NCBI GenBank assembly: GCA_963693315.1
Contig: OY856186.1
Location: 95,584,943 to 95,648,942 of the forward strand
Origin: Diogma glabrata
Taxonomy: Eukaryota; Arthropoda; Insecta; Diptera; Cylindrotomidae
Direction of reading: 5' to 3'
Length of the DNA stretch: 64,000 nt
A model generated the notes under the pieces. It saw only the letters and a list, made by a program, of their open reading frames with translations, searched no databases and was not told the DNA's origin. A program made the position numbers and the translations under genes. Position 1 is the stretch's first letter. Each line of letters begins with the position of its first letter. Shown here piece by piece: positions 49,601 through 56,450 of this stretch.

Positions 49601-50107
49601 CTGGCAAAACTTATTCCTTTGTCTTTAGACAAATTAGGTAAAATACCCAAAAAATCAAAAGATGAAATTCCAGCATCAGATTCTATAGTTTTAAAAAGAC
49701 AACCTTCAATATCAATCGAAGTTAGAAAGGATGTTGAAAATAGACCAAAAACAGTTAAAACTTTTAACTCTCAATTTAGAAGTCATGGTTTAGACGAGGG
49801 TCCCCCTCCACCACCTTCTAGAAAGGGGTTAAAGAAACCCGTCAATTCCCTACCATCTAGTATATCGATTCCTCCATCCGCTCCACTTAAAAGGTTATCC
49901 CCACCTCCTATGGAAATTATTCCGGAGAAAAAAGTTAAAATTGAAGTTTCGCTGCCACCTCCAATAGAAAAACCAATTGGAATAAAATTAATAGCGGCTA
50001 AACCAAAACGTAAGTATAAAATTAATTTAATATTAATACTAAAAATATTGCTCCTTTTTTCAGATTGGAGAACCTTGAGAATGTGCATTATCAAAATATC
50101 CAATTAG
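28586..50107 (+). CDS. PNUTS: PNUTS, PP1 nuclear targeting subunit (PPP1R10 orthologue), spliced, partial
   Basis: This nuclear scaffold recruits protein phosphatase 1 to chromatin and to RNA polymerase II termination machinery. Coding pieces: 28586-28588, 28718-28815, 47838-48112, 48699-50009 and a tentative 50064-50107. Codons stay in phase across each junction, with consensus GT...AG borders. Residues 1-33 read MPRIDPQKLLTCLSVLLAP and on. The TFIIS N-terminal (TND) fold spans about 40-147, with FSKKLVSKCIYIQICKCTET, LLELLLLCPVDVARLKSN and ATKLVEQWLKIVKG. Residues about 230-340 are a Lys/Asp/Ser-rich disordered stretch. KTVKTFNSQFRSHGL with PPPPPSRKGLKK and KPIGIKLIAAKPK close the visible part. 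Identification rests on recalled similarity to fly PNUTS. The PP1-docking RVxF motif and C-terminal zinc finger known from the family were not found, so further exons probably lie outside, or the visible end is a short isoform. Confidence 0.88.
28718..28815 (+). CDS. PNUTS: PNUTS coding exon 2
   Basis: Acceptor TTTACAG precedes it and donor GG|GTAAAT follows. It encodes PRIDPQKLLTCLSVLLAPNG and continues to RLAG, with the last codon split after two bases. This matches the known N-terminus of PNUTS proteins. Confidence 0.9.
29040..29175. repeat. Short direct repeats (GGCGAGCTACTTGCATATGC)
   Basis: AGGCGAGCTACTTGCATATG with following CGAGTGA occurs near 29093 and 29147, with a partial third (AGGCGAGCTACT) after 29160 and a related GGCGAGTTACTG near 29041. 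A related block, GGCGAGTTACTGTCTACTGG, recurs near 29805. The G/C-rich units stand out in AT-rich DNA. Confidence 0.6.
29191..29335. mobile_element. Tc1/mariner-like MITE, copy 1 (TA duplication)
   Basis: Inverted ends: GTGTATTCTTTTCGGCTGTA at the left, TACAGCCGAAAAGAATACAA at the right. TA lies on both sides (29189-29190, 29336-29337). It is 145 bp, with a second inner inverted block (ACACCGAATTAT opposite ATAATTCGGTGT). A related copy lies at 52792-52952. Confidence 0.75.
29851..30050. repeat. Intron repeat family R, copy 1
   Basis: It shares CATATGCAAAAAA, ATGGATTAGTG, TTTCAAAATGGCG and GTGCTAAAAAATGAAG, in the same order, with 32005-32212 and 36160-36316. It is non-coding. Ends are not sharply defined. 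Confidence 0.6.
30498..30600. mobile_element. Short inverted-repeat element (hairpin)
   Basis: AAAATAGTATAATAAAAAAC at the left is opposed by a diverged complement ending TATACTATTTT at 30600. The inner stem CGTTTTATCGCAC opposite GCGTGCGATAAAATC has a 5-nt loop. It is about 103 bp overall and likely a small MITE. Confidence 0.6.
30687..31687. mobile_element. PIF/Harbinger-like non-autonomous element, 1.0 kb (TAA duplication)
   Basis: The ends are inverted: GGGTGCGTTTATGTTGGAGC at the left, GCTTCAATATAAACGGACCC at the right. TAA lies on both sides (30684-30686, 31688-31690). It is non-coding. Inside are two head-to-tail 250-bp units with their own inverted ends (31046-31552). It interrupts another dispersed repeat whose related copy is at 34050-34260. 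Confidence 0.78.
31046..31552. repeat. Tandem dimer of 250-bp inverted-repeat units
   Basis: Each unit begins with CTTTAATAATGAAAT and ends with its complement ATTTCATTATTAAAG. Both share TAGTTTCGAGATATTTGAG, GTGCGCATGCATTTGCATGG and GGGGAATGCAGCGCACC. Unit 1 is about 31046-31295 and unit 2 about 31300-31552. They look like a MITE dimer nested in the larger TAA-flanked element. Confidence 0.7.
32005..32212. repeat. Intron repeat family R, copy 2
   Basis: Same block order as 29851-30050 (CATATGCAAAAAATTGGATT, TTTCAAAATGGGG, GTGCTAAAAAATGAAG). It continues into TAGTAGCACAATG, which is also found near 34108. Confidence 0.6.
32385..32566. mobile_element. Inverted-repeat element abutting the large palindrome
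   Basis: Arms of about 70 bp: TAATAATTACAAAACACCAA (from 32385) is opposed by TTGGTGTTTTTGTAATTATT (to about 32564), and the arms continue inward to GGTTTCGATTTTCAAAA against TTTTGAAAATCGAAACC. About 40 nt separate the arms. It ends only a few bases before the palindrome at 32572. Confidence 0.7.
32572..33604. mobile_element. Near-perfect 1.03-kb palindrome with nested inverted repeats
   Basis: The symmetry centre is about 33088. The left arm (32575-33083) reads as the complement of the right arm (33093-33601) with five mismatches seen by eye and no net indel. The outer 390 bp of each arm is bounded by its own inverted ends (CTGTGACGGG near 32579 and CCAGTCACAG near 32947). The inner 120 bp of each arm is again an inverted repeat (TAGATTTTAGCTC opposite GAGCTAAAATCTA) around GTCTCCC...GGGAGAC. 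A further self-complementary block, TTTTTTCCCCGGGAAAAAAG, lies near 32650. It is non-coding; the small frames are AT-driven. The family is unrecognised. Confidence 0.85.
33895..34270. repeat. Dispersed intron repeat with inverted relative around 30590-31790
   Basis: GAGTTTTTTACTCATGAGAT, TAGTAGCACAATGCTT, CATTCTCTAATATTCACGAG and AACTTTTTCATTGAG occur here on the plus strand. They are read as the complement on both sides of the 30687-31687 insertion. A partial match lies at 33605-33730. It is non-coding. Confidence 0.55.
34777..35101. mobile_element. hAT-like MITE (8-bp duplication GCCCGAAC)
   Basis: 325 bp. Left end CAGGGTTACCACGT, right end ACGTGGCAACCTA. The octamer GCCCGAAC is present on both sides (34769-34776 and 35102-35109). 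The 8-bp duplication and CAGGGTT-type end are characteristic of the hAT superfamily. It is non-coding. It lies within a repeat whose unit CCCGAACTGTCA occurs near 34712 and again at 35103. Confidence 0.82.
35432..36089. mobile_element. PIF/Harbinger-like MITE (TAA duplication), 658 bp
   Basis: Inverted ends TGGTGCTATTACACACAAAT at the left, and ATTTGTGTGTAGAAGCACCA-like sequence at the right (36068-36089). TAA flanks both (35429-35431, 36090-36092). It is non-coding. Subterminal GATTCAGTTGCTAGCA and ATCAACTTTTCA blocks recur as complements near the right end. Confidence 0.8.
36160..36316. repeat. Intron repeat family R, copy 3
   Basis: Shares CATATGCAAAAAATG, TTTTAATTTCAAAATGGCG and GTGCTAAAAAA with the copies at 29851 and 32005. 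Confidence 0.55.
36590..36800. repeat. Dispersed repeat, copy 2 (related to 1-293)
   Basis: Shares GAGTGCTACCGTTGACT, ACCAGTGGTATGTAATATCT and CAATAGCAGGGACTGGAGTA, in order, with the window start. A small frame overlaps it but has no recognised similarity. Confidence 0.55.
36972..37904. mobile_element. TATTCGAAACGA-ended element, interrupted by a TTA-flanked MITE
   Basis: Left end TATTCGAAACGATGACC, right end GTCGTCGTTTCAAAA. Subterminal TTATACTTATTTGTG is opposed by CACAAATAAGTAAAA. Internal blocks AGTAACCTAAAGAG, AATGTCAAATATTTTAT and TTCGATCCGTAATTAAGT are shared, in inverse orientation, with 48233-48553. The MITE 37048-37534 sits inside, so it is the older element. Confidence 0.65.
37048..37534. 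mobile_element. PIF/Harbinger-like MITE family B, copy 1 (TTA duplication)
   Basis: 487 bp, starting TGTCGTTTTCTTTTTGCCAG and ending CAAAAAGAAAACGACA. TTA lies on both sides (37045-37047, 37535-37537). Copies 2 and 3 are at 41761 and 54329. Subterminal AAAAGTGAT and ATCACTTTTT are also inverted. It is non-coding. Confidence 0.85.
37905..38690. other. AT-rich intron stretch with no recognised feature
   Basis: No protein similarity, bounded repeat or RNA gene was recognised. Confidence 0.45.
38692..38850. mobile_element. Possible small MITE
   Basis: GGGGTCAGTCCAG at the left and CTGAATTAGACCCC at the right are imperfect inverses. Inside, TCTTCTATTTTTGTAT is opposed by ATACAAAAAATAGAAGA. No target duplication is clear. 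Confidence 0.45.
39314..39466. repeat. 17-bp minisatellite
   Basis: Seven identical tandem copies of TGACTACATCTGGCCAT run from 39314 to 39432. Two diverged units follow, TGACTACATCTACGTGG (39433-39449) and TGACTACATCTTACCAC (39450-39466). The perfect copies imply recent expansion or strong homogenisation. It lies about 90 bp upstream of the mariner remnant. Confidence 0.93.
39558..40420 (+). pseudogene. Mariner transposase (cecropia-like), decayed
   Basis: Remnant of a cut-and-paste transposase. Seen across shifting frames: a start resembling KKGKNDPQTCK near 39580; the second helix-turn-helix LADSLNINHITVRNYLKRLN near 39755-39815; FLKRIITGSEKWVKYDNIKR near 39920-39970 with the first catalytic region (usual TGDEKW here is TGSEKW, so the Asp is lost); SKAYDEPQTTPMP; YCQQLTRVAQAIQKNK near 40120; PDYHLFLSLQNSL near 40228; and GIMKIHIKMQKVVDN near 40350. 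There are several frameshifts and stops, and the segment holding the second Asp is eroded. The block order and the D34D-type PDYHLF motif identify mariner. Terminal repeats were not found. Confidence 0.85.
40421..41760. other. AT-rich intron stretch with no recognised feature
   Basis: Long AT-rich sequence with no recognised coding region, RNA gene or bounded repeat. Confidence 0.45.
41761..42186. mobile_element. PIF/Harbinger-like MITE family B, copy 2 (TAA duplication)
   Basis: 426 bp, starting TGTCGTTTTCTTTTTGCCAG and ending CAAAAAGAAAACGACA. TAA lies on both sides (41758-41760, 42187-42189). It is closely similar to copy 1 throughout, including AATAGTATTTAATTAAATAA and ATCTACCAAAAAATCTAGAT. 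Confidence 0.87.
42190..43635. other. AT-rich intron stretch with no recognised feature
   Basis: AT-rich and low in complexity. No convincing frames, RNA genes or bounded repeats were found. Confidence 0.45.
43636..43860 (-). mobile_element. 5'-truncated retroposon tail (poly(A) on minus strand)
   Basis: A run of more than 30 T (about 43638-43672) is followed by ATTTATTGGC, so the minus strand reads GCCAATAAAT and then a long poly(A). The adjacent 190 bp is less AT-rich than its surroundings (for example GAGTTGGACTCAACAGTCAG near 43768). It looks like the 3' untranslated end of a LINE or a SINE. No coding part, internal polymerase III boxes or target duplication could be defined. Confidence 0.65.
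44212..44690. repeat. Tandem duplication, 240-bp unit
   Basis: Unit 1 (44212-44451) and unit 2 (44452-44690) share AATTGTAGAATA, TATTGAACTATTAATCCCAC, TCCTCACAAAATATTGAACC and ACTTGTGTGGTTAAACAATA, with few differences. It is non-coding. Confidence 0.85.
44733..45160. repeat. Tandem duplication, about 218-bp unit
   Basis: Unit 1 (44733-44949) and unit 2 (44951-45160) share TTTTGATAATGTTGGGTTAA, GGCTTGAAAAATTAAATGTA and ACCACTTTGAAACAAATCTT. The phrase GATAACCATTTTGAT also occurs just upstream near 44689, linking it to the 240-bp repeat. Confidence 0.8.
45161..47837. other. AT-rich end of PNUTS intron 2
   Basis: No gene was recognised. Two slightly G/C-richer patches occur: about 45740-45910, and 46085-46210, where the minus strand reads QPPRKPDTANRTTKLIQQLA. 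Neither has recognisable similarity or splice context that would support a gene. Confidence 0.45.
47838..48112 (+). CDS. PNUTS: PNUTS coding exon 3 (TND domain core)
   Basis: Acceptor ATTTCAG at 47831-47837, donor A|GTAAGT at 48113. It encodes LMDKFSKKLVSKCIYIQICK through LSKEGNHE, 91 full codons plus split codons on each side. This is the helical core of the TFIIS-N-like domain. Confidence 0.92.
48113..48698 (+). other. PNUTS intron 3, 586 bp, holding a repeat element
   Basis: GTAAGT to TTTTATAG. Just over half is occupied by the TATTCGAAACGA-ended element at 48233-48553. Confidence 0.85.
48233..48553. mobile_element. TATTCGAAACGA-ended element, copy 2
   Basis: TATTCGAAACGA at the left and TCGTTTCGAATA at the right are inverted ends, 321 bp apart. 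The interior shares TTCGATCCGTAATTAAGT-type and GTAACCTAAAGAG-type blocks, as complements, with 36972-37904. It is non-coding. No clear target duplication was seen. Confidence 0.65.
48699..50009 (+). CDS. PNUTS: PNUTS coding exon 4 (domain end and disordered region)
   Basis: Acceptor TTTTATAG; donor AAAAC|GTAAGTAT at 50010. It begins with VRILATKLVEQWLKIVKGET, completing the TND fold. It continues with acidic and serine-rich sequence, a long Lys/Asp/Glu/Arg stretch (about 49190-49310), serine tracts (about 49310-49500), then KTVKTFNSQFRSHGL, PPPPPSRKGL and proline-rich motifs. No stop within 436 codons. Confidence 0.92.
50064..50107 (+). CDS. PNUTS: PNUTS tentative exon 5 or intron-retained end
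   Basis: After a candidate 54-bp intron (50010-50063, GTAAGT to TTTTTTCAG) the frame reads WRTLRMCIIKISN and stops at 50107. The intron length is a multiple of three with no stop, so retention also stays in frame. The short tail has no recognised family similarity. It may be a premature isoform end, or the real next exon may lie further downstream. Confidence 0.4.
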
Positions 50108-50864
50108 AAGGACGCTAGCCAAACCTAAACATTGGCAAAGTTTGTATAGTTAAACATTTTAAGTTTCCCAATATTTATGAAAAGCATAAACAACACAGTT
50201 TTGATGATATTAGTCAAGAAAAGCGATTATGCAAGAAAGGAAATTACAAATTTTATACATTTCTAACTGCTTGACATTTGTGAATTTAAATCTAGGTACA
50301 TTGGTATGTACTGGTAAACATATGTATTGACAAAACTGACAAATATGTCCATTGTATGAACTGACAAACACTGGGTTGTATATTTTTGACCAAAATAATT
50401 CTCTGGTTCTCGTGATTTTTGTAGTCTCATGAATCTTCGCTTACCTCTAAATCTATCACGACTAATCAAATCACCCATGTTATAAAAATTATTACCAATA
50501 AGTCATGTTTTATTTTCAAAGTTTAAAGATAAGCACAAGTATGTGGCTTAATTATTTTTTTTTTCAAAAGATGTATTTTTAACATTTTTTGTAAAAAAAA
50601 ACAAGTCAACGAATAAGGGTTGTGTCACTTGATTTTCAACCCAGTTAATTTCTCGATTGATCATTTAAGTATTAATGTGTATATCGAATTATTTTAAGAG
50701 AAATTACAAAGAAATAAACTATAATTCCACAAAACTTTAGTCTACCTAACATGTAATTTTTGTGAAATTGGGTTTAAATTATACCAAAAAGATCCGTGCG
50801 ATTTTCTCAATTACGTTAATTTTTAATTTTAATTAATTCTTGTAATTATCAAAAAGGTTTCTTA
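50108..50864. other. AT-rich region downstream of PNUTS exon 4
   Basis: No clear exon. On the minus strand, 50263-50478 holds a 71-codon frame with SRDRFRGKRRFMRLQ, faintly like a piggyBac-type motif but not convincing. No polyadenylation site can be assigned with confidence. Confidence 0.4.
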
Positions 50865-51375
50865 TTTGGGATGGGTAAGCTCAGCGTTTTTTTTTTTATA
50901 AACCGAACGCCTTTCTGACCAACCCATTTTTAATTTGGCTGAATTTTTTTTTGAGGTTTTTTATCGAAAAAAAAGATATACGTGTTCGAGGTTTGTTTTT
51001 TTTTTTTGGAAAATAGAGCTGTTCTAAATTTCGAGAATTTCGTGATTTTTGGCTTGAAGACTTATTTTCAAAAATTCATAACCGGTTTTATAGAAGATAA
51101 AAGCTTTTTCTTTTTTTTATTTGAAATTTAAAAGATGGAATTTTTTAAAAATAAATATTTTTAACTAAAGTTATTAACAAATTCCTATTGTTATAAACAA
51201 ATAAAATGTTGAAATTAAATTTTAACCATTGCCACCCATGCAATTAGTTTTTAATATAATAATCGTATTCAACGTTTAATTTCCTATAAAAAAAGTATTT
51301 TTTTTAATGGAGAAATGATATTTATTTACTGTTAGAAATAAATTAATTTATCGAGCGCGGGACGACAAAAAATTC
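50865..51375. repeat. Diverged third arm of the inverted-repeat element
   Basis: A direct, diverged copy of 51378-51880. Shared blocks include TTTTTGGCTTGAAGACTT, CTATTGTTATAAACAAATAA and AATTTATCGAGCGCG. It ends exactly where the main palindrome begins. Confidence 0.7.
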
Positions 51376-51377
51376 CA

Positions 51378-52395
51378 TATATGGGTGATTCTTTTTAAAT
51401 ACCGAACAGATTAGGACTAAATGTGACTAAGACATTTTTGATTCAGCTGAAAAATTTTTTACGAGTTCTATATAACCATAACGATATACTGTTTGAGGAT
51501 TTTTTCTTTTTTTTTTTTAGGGGAAATAGAGCGGTTCTAAATTTTGTGATTTTTGGCTTGAAGACTTGTTTTCAAAGATTCATAACTTCGGTTCTGGTAG
51601 CGATAGACACTTTTTGTTTGTTTTATTTGAAAGAATAGAGATGCAATTTAAAAAAAACTTATTTATTAAAATTATTAACAAATGCCTATTGTTATAAACA
51701 AATAAAATGTTAAAATCAATTTTCAGCCATTATCTAACAAAACTAAGTGTGTTTAGTATGACCATCGTATTCTACGTTCAATTTTCAATAAGAAACGTAT
51801 ATTTAATTAATGGAGAACGGAGTTTTACTGTTAGAAATAAACTAATTTATCGAGCGCGAAACGATAACAAATTTTATAAATTTTTGTCGTCCGTCGGTGG
51901 AAAAATTAACTTATTTGTAACAGTAAAACTCATTTCTTCATTAATTAAATATACTTTTCTTATTGAAAATTGAACGTAGAATACGATGATTGCACTAAAC
52001 ACTCTTTATTTATTTTAGATAATGACTAAAAACTGATTCAAAAATTTTATTTTTTTATAACAATAGACATTTGTTAATAATTTTTATAAATAATAGTTTT
52101 CTTTTTTTAAATTGCATCATTCTTTAAAATAAAACAGACAAAAAGTGTTTATCTCTACCAGAACCGAAGTTATGAATCTCTGAAAACAAGTCTTCAAGCC
52201 AAAAGTCACAAAATTCTCGAAATTTAGAACCGCTCTATTTCCCTCCCCTAAAAAAAAAAAGAAAAATTCCTCAAACTGTATATCGTTATTTTATATAGAA
52301 CCCGTAAAAAATTTTTCAGCTGAATCAAAAATTTCCTGGTCACATTTAGTCCTAATCTGTTCGGTTTATAAAAGAATTACCCATATATGCAAATG
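51378..52395. mobile_element. 1.0-kb inverted-repeat (fold-back) element
   Basis: The left arm (about 51378-51880) and right arm (about 51890-52395) are inverted copies. CATATATGGGTGATTC is opposed by GAATTACCCATATATG, GATTAGGACTAAATGTGAC by GTCACATTTAGTCCTAATC, and TTGGCTTGAAGACTTGTTTT by AAAACAAGTCTTCAAGCCAA. By eye the arms are roughly 90% alike with several indels. Their frames are fragmentary and unrecognised. Confidence 0.8.
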
Positions 52396-52791
52396 AAACT
52401 TATATATAATTTTTGAAAAATTGGATCGCCCTCGAGATTTTTATAAATACCTAATTAAATTCATTAAAAATCATTAGCTTACTCACCCCACATTTCTTGA
52501 TTAATTGAAACTTATATTTAATGTCCTTGAGGTGATTGAAGTTTTTGCTTTTAAATACTTCAGACCACGGTCAACCTAATTAAACAAAAATCTCAAGGCC
52601 GACCAAATTTTTTCCATAAATTAAATATACTTAAGAATTGAGACTTAAGTATATTTAATTTATCAAGAAATTTCAGCGAGATTGTAAATATTAATTAACA
52701 AAAATTAATTTAAAATATTAATTAACGTAAATGAGAAAGTTTAAATAGATCGACCATCAAATAGATATTGTATGGTATATGTTCTGTAATA

Positions 52792-52952
52792 GTGAATTCT
52801 TTTCTACTTGTTCGGTACAAGTTCCGACTCCGAATTATCGAAATTTGTTTTTTTTTTGTATTGCACTTTGTACAAAAGAATACAAATTTCGATAGTTCGA
52901 AGTTCGATAATTCAAGTTGGAGCTTGTACCGAACAGGTAGGAAAGAATTCGC
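52792..52952. mobile_element. Tc1/mariner-like MITE, copy 2 (TA duplication)
   Basis: Left end GTGAATTCTTTTCTACTTGT, right end ACAGGTAGGAAAGAATTCGC. TA lies on both sides (52790-52791, 52953-52954). It is 161 bp. Both ends carry TGTTCGGTAC inward and it is related to 29191-29335. Confidence 0.72.
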
Positions 52953-52954
52953 TA

Positions 52955-54325
52955 TAAGTTAAACTTGAGGTAACATGTGAGGTAGACGAAAGTGTCGTGG
53001 GCGCTTGGTATAAGAACATTGCATCCTCTGTTTAAAAGATAATTTGTCGCATAAAAGTTAGAGTAACTTAAATTTCCAAATTATAACAAACATATCAAAA
53101 CTCCATCTTACTCACAATGGACATATCACTTGGAAGATCGTATTACATGGAACCAACAATGTCAGAATGCTTTAATTGGACAATTTGATTAAGGCAGACT
53201 GTTAAAATAATCTTATCTAAAAAAAAATATTCATTATATACATGCAAACTTAGGAACCCAAAAAATCTTTAAAAAAATAAAATTTTAAAATTATGCACTT
53301 TAAATGCAAATGATAGACTGTAGGCTACGTAGGCATTTAGTTGACGCGTATTTGGGTCTTTCATGACAATTTATCAATATAGAAAGAGCGTACATAAATT
53401 AAGTAACTCCGTTATAATGGGATAAATTCTGAAACTCCCGGTATGCGATTAGTCTTATTTAGGACCACAACCAAACAATTACATATCTATGTAGATACAT
53501 AGATGCATTATGTTAAAATTTCATGCAAAGCTGTAAAACTGATTTTTCTTAACGTACTTTAGAACATCGTTATGTATACTGTTTATAATGACGTAAATCT
53601 AAAAGAAATCGTTCTATATTTGGCATATTTGTAAATATTTTTGTTTATGCGCATGCGTAGTGGTATCCAAAAGCATAAGTAAAACAAAAATGTTTTGGTT
53701 TGCTTCTAAATTTCTGATAATTTGGACGTTACATGATGATTCCAGTGTATTTATCTAAGAAATTCGGCGATAATTTTGATGAGGTTCAGATTTAAACCCA
53801 AACATTTTTCTGAGAAACGTCCATTAAATATAATTACACTGTTATTTGGTTCCTGACAGTAAAAAATTAATTCATCATACGTAATTTCTATTTCTATAGT
53901 AAGAAATTACAATCAAATGTTTTCTAGTAATCTTGCGGTAAACCTAGGTTCACTCAAGTCCGCTAACCGATGCTAGCTAATAAAGTAAAAACCCACTTTT
54001 GATTGGGTATTTGTATCTTTTGTACTTGTATTTATTTCCAAACCACTGAATTGAATGAGTTTCGATTAATTAGAAGAATAGAATGTGGATGATTGAATGT
54101 GAATTTGTTAACATGAAATAAAAACTAATCGTACAAAGTCTAACGATACACAAACCATTGGAAAGAAAATTTAGGTGTCCACTTTTTTTTTGGGAAGCTG
54201 AATGAGCAACCCAATTTTGGGTCTGGTTTGATTCTTTTCTATTATTAAGAAATGAGTCATGACAATATTAGGTGCTTCCAAGAGTGGTGATTAGAAACAT
54301 TTGTTGACATAAATTATTTTGTAAT
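52955..54325. other. AT-rich stretch with no recognised feature
   Basis: No recognised gene or bounded repeat. A somewhat less AT-rich patch (near 53935-53990) was checked for a tRNA fold and not supported. Confidence 0.45.
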
Positions 54326-54328
54326 TAA

Positions 54329-54766
54329 TGTCGAATTCTTTTTGTCCAGAGCGAAAAGTGATTTTTTTTTTAAAGAACATGATCCAGTTATGTAGTTGTA
54401 TTTGCGAACTGTCATTGAATATTTTTGTAATTAATTGTATTCAATTAATTAGTTTGTTGTTAATTTTTAACTTAAAACACGATTTAAACAATGTTTTATT
54501 TAAAAAGTAACTACTTCACTATTAAAAAACAATAATAAGTAAACGGCGTTTTGTTTGTTTACTAATTTTGACAGATTTTTTAAATGTATTTGTATTCTTT
54601 ATTGTATTTTATGTTTTGCTTTAGCTAAAAATCTAGATTCAAACAAATATTTTTCGGGAAAAAAATCACTTATTTTGGTTTAATAGAACACGTAATGTCA
54701 AAAAAATTGATCTCAGATCAAAAAGGGGCGTATTAAAGCAATTTTTTTGGCAAAAAGAATTCGACA
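54329..54766. mobile_element. PIF/Harbinger-like MITE family B, copy 3 (TAA duplication)
   Basis: 438 bp, starting TGTCGAATTCTTTTTGTCCA and ending GGCAAAAAGAATTCGACA. TAA lies on both sides (54326-54328, 54767-54769). It is more diverged from copies 1 and 2, but both ends share the same change (GAATTC for GTTTTC), keeping the terminal repeats matched. Confidence 0.83.
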
Positions 54767-54769
54767 TAA

Positions 54770-56309
54770 AAGTCATTTTGTTCATTTTTAAACTTCAGTC
54801 AAAAGCAATAATTTTTTTCTGTACATCTGCTTGTGTTTATTTATAACGCACCGGTTAACCTATGTCAACCTTTCAGTTGTTAACGCGTCAACAATTGTTT
54901 CTGTCGACTTGACGATTTAAAACAAATTGTTGACATACAACCACTTCAACAATCAATTGGATCGTATATATTAATTATTAATGTTTTCTATATTTCCGCT
55001 CGATTTAATTTTAATTTAATATTTTTAACTGTCGACGAGTTAATGACATTTGTCATAGGTCGTAGATCTATTGTAGACCCATCTCTTCGACAATAATAAA
55101 TGACGCGTCAACAAACATCGCTGCTCAAATGGAACTAATGCCAACTACTAATGAACTGTTACAATGACATTTTTGCCGCCGTCAAAATGTCAGACTTGGT
55201 ATCGAGTGGATTTTAAAACAATTTTAAATGCACCAAAATTAAAATAATTATTATAAACGGAATCAAACAACATAAATTAAGCACACTTGATTGATCTTTC
55301 AAGAACTAGAAGCAATAGGCAATAATTTGGTGTACTTATCACTGCCCAAAATAATCGACAATATGCTTGCATGATTAAGACCATCAAAGTATTTTATAGA
55401 TCACAACAGCTATTGTAAAAGGACATTAGAGATGAACATTGCAAAATGACGTGACACGCAGAATGTTTGTTTTGTTAACTTTTTACAAACAGTTAAAACT
55501 TATTAATAGATGTTAATAGATGTTTAGCAGCCTTAAATCTTGATACACTGAATCAAAGATGTTAAAACATTATTGAATGTACTATTTCACTTTTCGGTAA
55601 ACAAGAGATAACTAGTAAGTAAGAAACTTTAATAAAAAGAGTAGTAAACATAAACGAATAGAAAACCTCAATATAGTTAGTTATTCAAGTGTACGATACG
55701 TAGTAAAATATTCCGTTTTCACAAAATGTTTACTTCTGTCAAGCTGCTGGACTTGGATATTTTTTTTTTTTAATAAAAAGTGTTGATAAGTTTTAAGACC
55801 TAGGTCCCACAACAACTTGCGCTTTGAGGTGTTGTTGAACGCTTTTTTTTTTAAATCTTTGGGGATTAAACGCCCCCGAGACTATTGATTCCGTCAAAGC
55901 GTTCCAGTTGTACGATGTACGGACAAGATATGCAATTTTGTACCATATTTTGCCTTTTGTAGTGCAGTAGTGCGGTTCAAATTTTTTATATTCATCACAC
56001 TCTTAAAAATCATTTGTTAGAATTAATTCATTCTCATTCGTCAAATTTGAATTAATTTTATTTAATGCACATTTTTTGAATATTAAATTTTTATGGCCTC
56101 AAATTGTTATGGTCATTTTGAAATTTCAATTTTGCCAACCGCAATCTTTATTTAGTAGAATACGACTTTCCACCCATATTTTAATGTTTACAAATTTTTA
56201 TCTGTATTAGACATGCCGACGCGATTATTAACAAGTCACAATCATATAAAAAAAATTGATTAGTTTGAGTATACATTTTTTTTTTGAAGACAACAAAACA
56301 TTGTCTCAC
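54770..56309. other. AT-rich stretch with no recognised gene
   Basis: No recognised coding region. AT-rich throughout, with scattered slightly G/C-richer patches near 54900-55130 and 55790-55930. Confidence 0.4.
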
Positions 56310-56450
56310 ATATATACTGTCCTTGTAGTGTTTTTGTAATGTTGAAGGATCAAGAAACAAAAAACTATCAAGCCTTATTGGTCTAAGGCTTGGTAGTTTT
56401 TTGTTCTTGATCCTTCAACATTACAAAAACACTACAAGGACAGTATATAT
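56310..56450. ncRNA. Near-perfect 141-nt hairpin (possible small-RNA precursor or small MITE)
   Basis: The left arm 56310-56376 starts ATATATACTGTCCTTGTAGT. The right arm 56385-56450 ends ACTACAAGGACAGTATATAT. They pair over about 66 bp with one single-base bulge and one G-U type mismatch, leaving an 8-nt loop. The arms are not low in complexity. Whether it is transcribed is unknown; a very short MITE is the main alternative. Confidence 0.5.

Noticed and set aside
50263..50478. Minus-strand 71-codon frame with SRDRFRGKRRFMR
   Set aside because: Faint resemblance to a piggyBac-type motif only; no DDE residues, no terminal repeats, no TTAA flanks.
53930..53990. Possible tRNA-like segment (AACCTAGGTTCACTCAAGTCC)
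   Set aside because: No acceptable B-box and no cloverleaf could be drawn.
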